Positions 8,072 through 11,274 of a stretch of DNA of 11,274 nucleotides are shown here, piece after piece; the stretch's first letter is position 1; each line of letters starts with the position of its first letter. The position numbers were made by a program, and so were the translations under genes. The stretch is from contig JALLAZ010000914.1 in the NCBI GenBank assembly GCA_036939755.1, forward strand, positions 1-11,274. Reading direction: 5' to 3'. The notes under the pieces are model-generated. The model had not been told where the DNA came from. It saw only the letters and a list, made by a program, of their open reading frames with translations, and did no database searches. The DNA comes from Stephanodiscus triporus. Its lineage: Eukaryota; Bacillariophyta; Thalassiosirophyceae; Thalassiosirales; Thalassiosiraceae.

Positions 8072-9517
8072 ATGAATCTAGTGACATCACTCACGCCAGA
8101 GAAGTCATCGATGAGGATGACAGGAGATGCAATCCGTTTCTGCATCAAGAAGAAGGAGCTCTGTGATAACCCTGAGCTCAACGAGAGGTTATACCTTAAC
8201 AAAAAGGGCTTCACAGAGATACGAAATTTGGAAAAGTATACAGGTGTTAGGGTGCTATATCTCGAGTCAAATAAATTGGAAATGATTGATGGGTTAGAGA
8301 CTCTCAAACATTTGCAGTCTTTGCATCTTCAGGAAAACCGCATCGGTGAGTGATGATCAATCTGGAGCACACCAAAGCTTAATTGAATTGACTCATTTTA
8401 TTCTCATTGCGGCACCCGTTCCTAACACACAACAGAGAAAATAGAAAACTTGGACTGCTGCTTGGAGCTGAAATATCTCAATGTCTCTTCCAATAATATC
8501 TCCAAAATTGATGATATCTCTACACTAAAAAAGCTGGAGTCGCTCATACTGAAACATAACCATCTCTCGAAGCCAGATTCGATACGAAATGTCATCTACA
8601 TGAAGAGTCTGCGAGAGCTAGATCTGTCCATGAACAAAATCAACTGCAATCTAGATGGCATAGTAGAAATTTTATCACAGTGCAAATCCCTCAAGATTCT
8701 AAGCTTGAAAGGAAACCCCATAGTCACAACAAAACATTACCGTAAGTTGGTTATCAGGAAGTGCTTGAGATTGAACCGACTAGACGGCAGTAGAATATGT
8801 GAAGAGGAAAGATGCCGGTGCACAGCTTGGGGGAAAGTTGTAGATGCGGGCGGCTCATTTGATGAAGCTGATGAAGCAGATCGTCAAGAGTTAACCAATT
8901 TAAGAATCAAGATATCTAAGGAAAACGCGCAAAGACGGAGTTCGTGTCGGGTGGACGGCAGTGATCATAGTGGCCACTCGTCTAAAGGGTCGATTGGGTC
9001 TACCGTCATGGAAGGTATCAAAAGGGCCTTTGGGGTCATTGACTCTGTAAGGAGCTCGTCATCTAACATTACATTTTCTTCTAGGCGAGATTCAGATCGT
9101 TTGCTCGATGATGAGCAACTACCAGCAGAAGCTTTAATTGGCAATAGACTCTCGCTGAGAGAGGAACTTAAGCAGGTTCGAGGAATTGTAAAGTCTCAGG
9201 AAAAGGAAATATCCAATCTCAGGGTGCAACTAGGACAGATGAAAGGACTTTCTATTCGTGACACTAGCAGTATAGAAGACTCAGAACAAGATACCAGCTA
9301 TTCTTTCATCAAAAATAATGAAAAAATGACGCAGAAAATGGCGCTTGAAGAATTAATGGCTGACATGCAGAAACTTGACGACCTCCCTATGTCAATCAAC
9401 CCTCCAAGCTCATCGTTTGTTCAGAAACCGAACAATCGATCAACATCCGGTGTTCAAGATTTCGATCCTTTCTCAATATTTCCTCCTGTACCCCCGCGGA
9501 GAAATACAGCGTCGTGA
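8072..9517 (+). CDS. DNAAF1: Dynein axonemal assembly factor 1 (LRRC50/ODA7 family), 451 residues
   Basis: DNAAF1 is a cytoplasmic factor needed to preassemble axonemal dynein arms before they enter the flagellum. There are two exons, 8072-8345 and 8436-9517, joined by a 90-base phase-1 intron (GTGAGT...ACAG) that restores RIEKIENL across the junction. ATG 8072 is the first ATG after an in-frame TAA at 8036. MTGDAIRFCIKKKEL followed by LNERLYLNKKGFTEI and NLEKYTGVRVLYLESN is the characteristic lead-in of the family. Leucine-rich repeats of the SDS22-like type cover about residues 57-190. An LRR cap (GNPIVTTKHYRKLVIRKC, LNRLDG) ends near 210 and is followed by a C-A-W segment equivalent to the Ala-rich DNAAF1 motif. 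The C-terminal half is Ser-rich with one likely coiled coil (about 328-362, SLREELKQVRGIVKSQEKEI). Its presence implies a flagellated stage. It is convergent with the transporter at 9649, with 131 bases between stops. A generic SDS22-like LRR protein is the main alternative, less likely given the lead-in. Confidence 0.85.
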
Positions 9518-9648
9518 GTAGGGACATAAGCGCTATAATATTTACTTGGCCCATAAAAACGTATTTAACACAGACTAGGGTATGAGATGTTCTGAACTCA
9601 ATGGGCGCCAACAAGCAAGTATACACGGTGTGGGCGGCATGAGCTTCA

Positions 9649-10780
9649 CTAATTCTTCTTCTCAAACCATTTTCCGAATGCCGACCCATATATTCCCATC
9701 ACGCAAAGAGCTCCGCCAACAATGTTACCCAACGTAACGGGAAGAAGGTTCTTCATTAGGAAATCAGATACACTAACATTTGCGCCTCGCATCATGCCCA
9801 AGGGAATGATGAACATATTCGCCACAGAGTGATCGAAACCGAGCGCAACGAAGGCACTGATAGGGAACCACACGGCTACCATCTTTCCAGCAAGACTTGC
9901 ACATCCGGAGGCCATGTACACTGCCATGCAAACGAGCCAGTTGCAGAGGATACCTCGAACAAATGCAGTTTCGAAAGACAGGGCACACTTGGCAGTGGCA
10001 ATGGCGGCGCTTGCGGGGGCAGTCCCAAGCGTACCAGATTTGAAAGCAAGGTAGGCAAGAATGAGCGATCCAACGAAGTTACCGGCGTAAGAGGCCACCC
10101 AACTTTTGGTAAGTTCAGCAGGGGTAGTCTTGCCTTCCATTGCCGAAGCGGTAACAAGAGCAGTGTTTCCGGTGAAGAGTTCACCTCCCGTGACCAAGGT
10201 CATGATTAGGCCGAAAGGAAGGCCAAATGCGCCGAAGATAATCTATTTTTGTTGTGACCGTAGAAACATCATGAGCAAATGATGTGTCATCGGTTCAATA
10301 TTTGGCAAGGATTACTTGGATGCGGTATACATGTATTTACGAACCTTTTGAAGGCCAGGGTTGGCCTCTGCAATCTGCGGACAAGCACCGCCAACAGTGA
10401 TCGCTAGATAAGATCCAAATCCGATGTGACATCCAGCAGCAATGCCAAGCTTGAATATTTTCGCCCATGAAGCAGATGCCTTGGCTGAGGTGTCAATGAG
10501 AACAGAATGAGCAGAATTCAACTCAACGCAGGTCACGAAAGTGAGGCTACATGCACTCACCTGCTCCAGCAGCGACGGCGCCCTCATAGATAGCAGCAGG
10601 AGGCTTGAGGTCCGGAACGGCAACTTGACCACCAGACATGCTCAGATTGATAGGCGAACGGTTGACTGTGGTGCCATGCTGCTGAGCTAATGACGTTGAA
10701 TGAGTCACGGGCTTGAACGCAAATGCGGAGCTTGTGGAAGCCAACAGACATGCGAGAAGACCGGATCGAAATGGAACCAT
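9649..10780 (-). CDS. NAR1: Plastid-targeted formate/nitrite transporter, 317 residues
   Basis: This is a member of the FNT family, pentameric channels for small monovalent anions. In algae NAR1-type members bring nitrite into the plastid for reduction to ammonium. Exons are 10780-10561, 10484-10345 and 10242-9649. Intron 1 (76 bases, GTGAGT...CAG, phase 1) and intron 2 (102 bases, phase 0) are needed to join the family's conserved blocks. The intron 2 donor, GTTCGT, is weak, but only this join gives NPGLQK-IIFGAFGLPFG. Family marks are TVGG (exon 2), GGELFTGN (139-146), the ASYAGNFVGS segment, Lys205 ahead of CNWLVCMAVYM, GFDHSVANMF (255-264) with the pore His258, and GNIVGGALCVMG near the end. 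Residue 257 is Asp where the family normally has Glu. The N-terminus is a bipartite plastid presequence (separate entry). Nitrite is the likely substrate by location and kin; formate or another weak acid is possible. No neighbour of nitrogen metabolism is in view. Confidence 0.9.
10718..10780 (-). other. Signal peptide of a bipartite plastid-targeting presequence (ASAFAP-type)
   Basis: Residues 1-21 of the FNT transporter form a short basic start (MVPFR), a hydrophobic core (GLLACLLA) and a Ser/Ala region ending SSAFA, with Phe22 directly after the likely cleavage site (SSAFA/FKP). A Phe at +1 is the established requirement for import across the diatom plastid membranes. A Ser/Thr/Gln-rich, acid-free stretch follows to about residue 50, as expected of a transit peptide. 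Cleavage between Ala19 and Phe20 would also leave a Phe at +1. Confidence 0.8.
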
Positions 10781-11274
10781 CGTATCGTTGACTGATTGCC
10801 TGCGACATGATGATAGTGTGGCATGAGCACAGCAGTAACATCATTTTGATGAGATATTTGGCTGTCAGTTGATTCGCTTTAGAACATCGAACGCCCACAT
10901 CTCGAACACTAGAGGCACTCGCAAAAAATCATTTCGTTGCTAGCTCATCACGCCCACCGGAAAGCCATTGCAAGCGCAAATACTTACGCACCTGGATAAA
11001 GATCTGAGCGTGGGAGAAAATCAATTGTGACGTGCGGTGGTGGATGAACAAGTAGTGTACTAGTGGCAGGTTAGGGCGGCATGGGTCGGGCCGGGTTCGA
11101 GTGATTGGATTCGGCGATACTTCACGACGTTTCTTAGCGAGGAGAAGTTTTGCTTCGGGAGTTTTGAGGGGAGGGAGTTCCCGCCAAGCCCATCGAGGTT
11201 GAGGTCTGTACGTCTCCTTCTTCGACCAGACACTGACTTTTCAGTCACTAGCTAAATTGGCTTTAGCTAATTCG
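10781..11274. promoter_or_regulatory. Upstream region of the FNT gene; no other gene recognised
   Basis: The bases before the FNT start codon carry no convincing coding sequence; a 62-codon minus frame at 11248-11060 has no recognisable content. On the minus strand a good donor string (GTAAGT, 10987-10982) and an acceptor-like GTCGCAG ending at 10800 lie 188 bases apart, so a 5' untranslated intron is possible. No TATA box or nitrate-response element could be assigned. Two hairpins stand at the far right end. Confidence 0.35.
11232..11269. repeat. Two adjacent small inverted repeats at the right edge
   Basis: The first is ACTGA (11232-11236) with TCAGT (11241-11245) around a 4-base loop. The second is TAGCTAAA (11249-11256) with TTTAGCTA (11262-11269) around the loop TTGGC, a perfect 8-base stem. 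They could be a terminator-like hairpin pair, the end of a small transposable element running off the window, or chance. There is no T-run directly after the stem. Confidence 0.35.

Noticed and set aside
11088..11105. GGTTCGAGT string resembling a tRNA B box
   Set aside because: It lacks the closing CC of the B box, and no matching A box or cloverleaf stems were found around it.

Overview
The window looks like nuclear DNA of a diatom, most likely a centric one. Genes are spaced, alternate in strand, and carry short GT-AG introns of about 76 to 102 bases. One protein begins with a signal peptide ending in an ASAFAP-type Phe motif, the plastid-import signature of diatoms and related algae with complex red plastids. 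Another carries the DUF6824 domain, a family strongly expanded in diatoms. A third is the axonemal dynein assembly factor DNAAF1. That protein is only useful to a cell that builds motile flagella; among diatoms, flagellated sperm occur in the centric lineages. The species is not identified.

Layout, left to right. (1) Minus strand, 1-782: 5' part of a DUF6824-domain gene that runs off the left edge, with an 18-residue tandem repeat leading into the domain. (2) 783-1564: divergent intergenic region with a CpG-rich patch. (3) Plus strand, 1565-3511: a sugar-porter (MFS) transporter gene broken by three in-frame stops and at least two frameshifts, so probably a pseudogene. (4) 3512-4202: intergenic, nothing firmly recognised. 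(5) Minus strand, 4203-7316: an intronless gene for a 1037-residue ataxin-10 homologue. (6) 7317-8071: a second divergent intergenic region, again with a CpG-rich patch. (7) Plus strand, 8072-9517: DNAAF1/LRRC50/ODA7 in two exons. (8) Minus strand, 9649-10780: a plastid-targeted formate/nitrite transporter (NAR1-like) in three exons. (9) 10781-11274: upstream region of that transporter, with two small hairpins at the right edge.

The genes are not an operon, and most have unrelated jobs: a possible regulator, a dead sugar transporter, nitrite import into the plastid. The one pairing that may be functional is ataxin-10 with DNAAF1. They are transcribed head to head from a shared 755-base region, and both families have links to cilia in animals. 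Nothing here amounts to a clearly new multi-gene system. The best points for follow-up are the recently disabled transporter, the repeat that copies the start of the DUF6824 domain, and the divergent ataxin-10/DNAAF1 pair.
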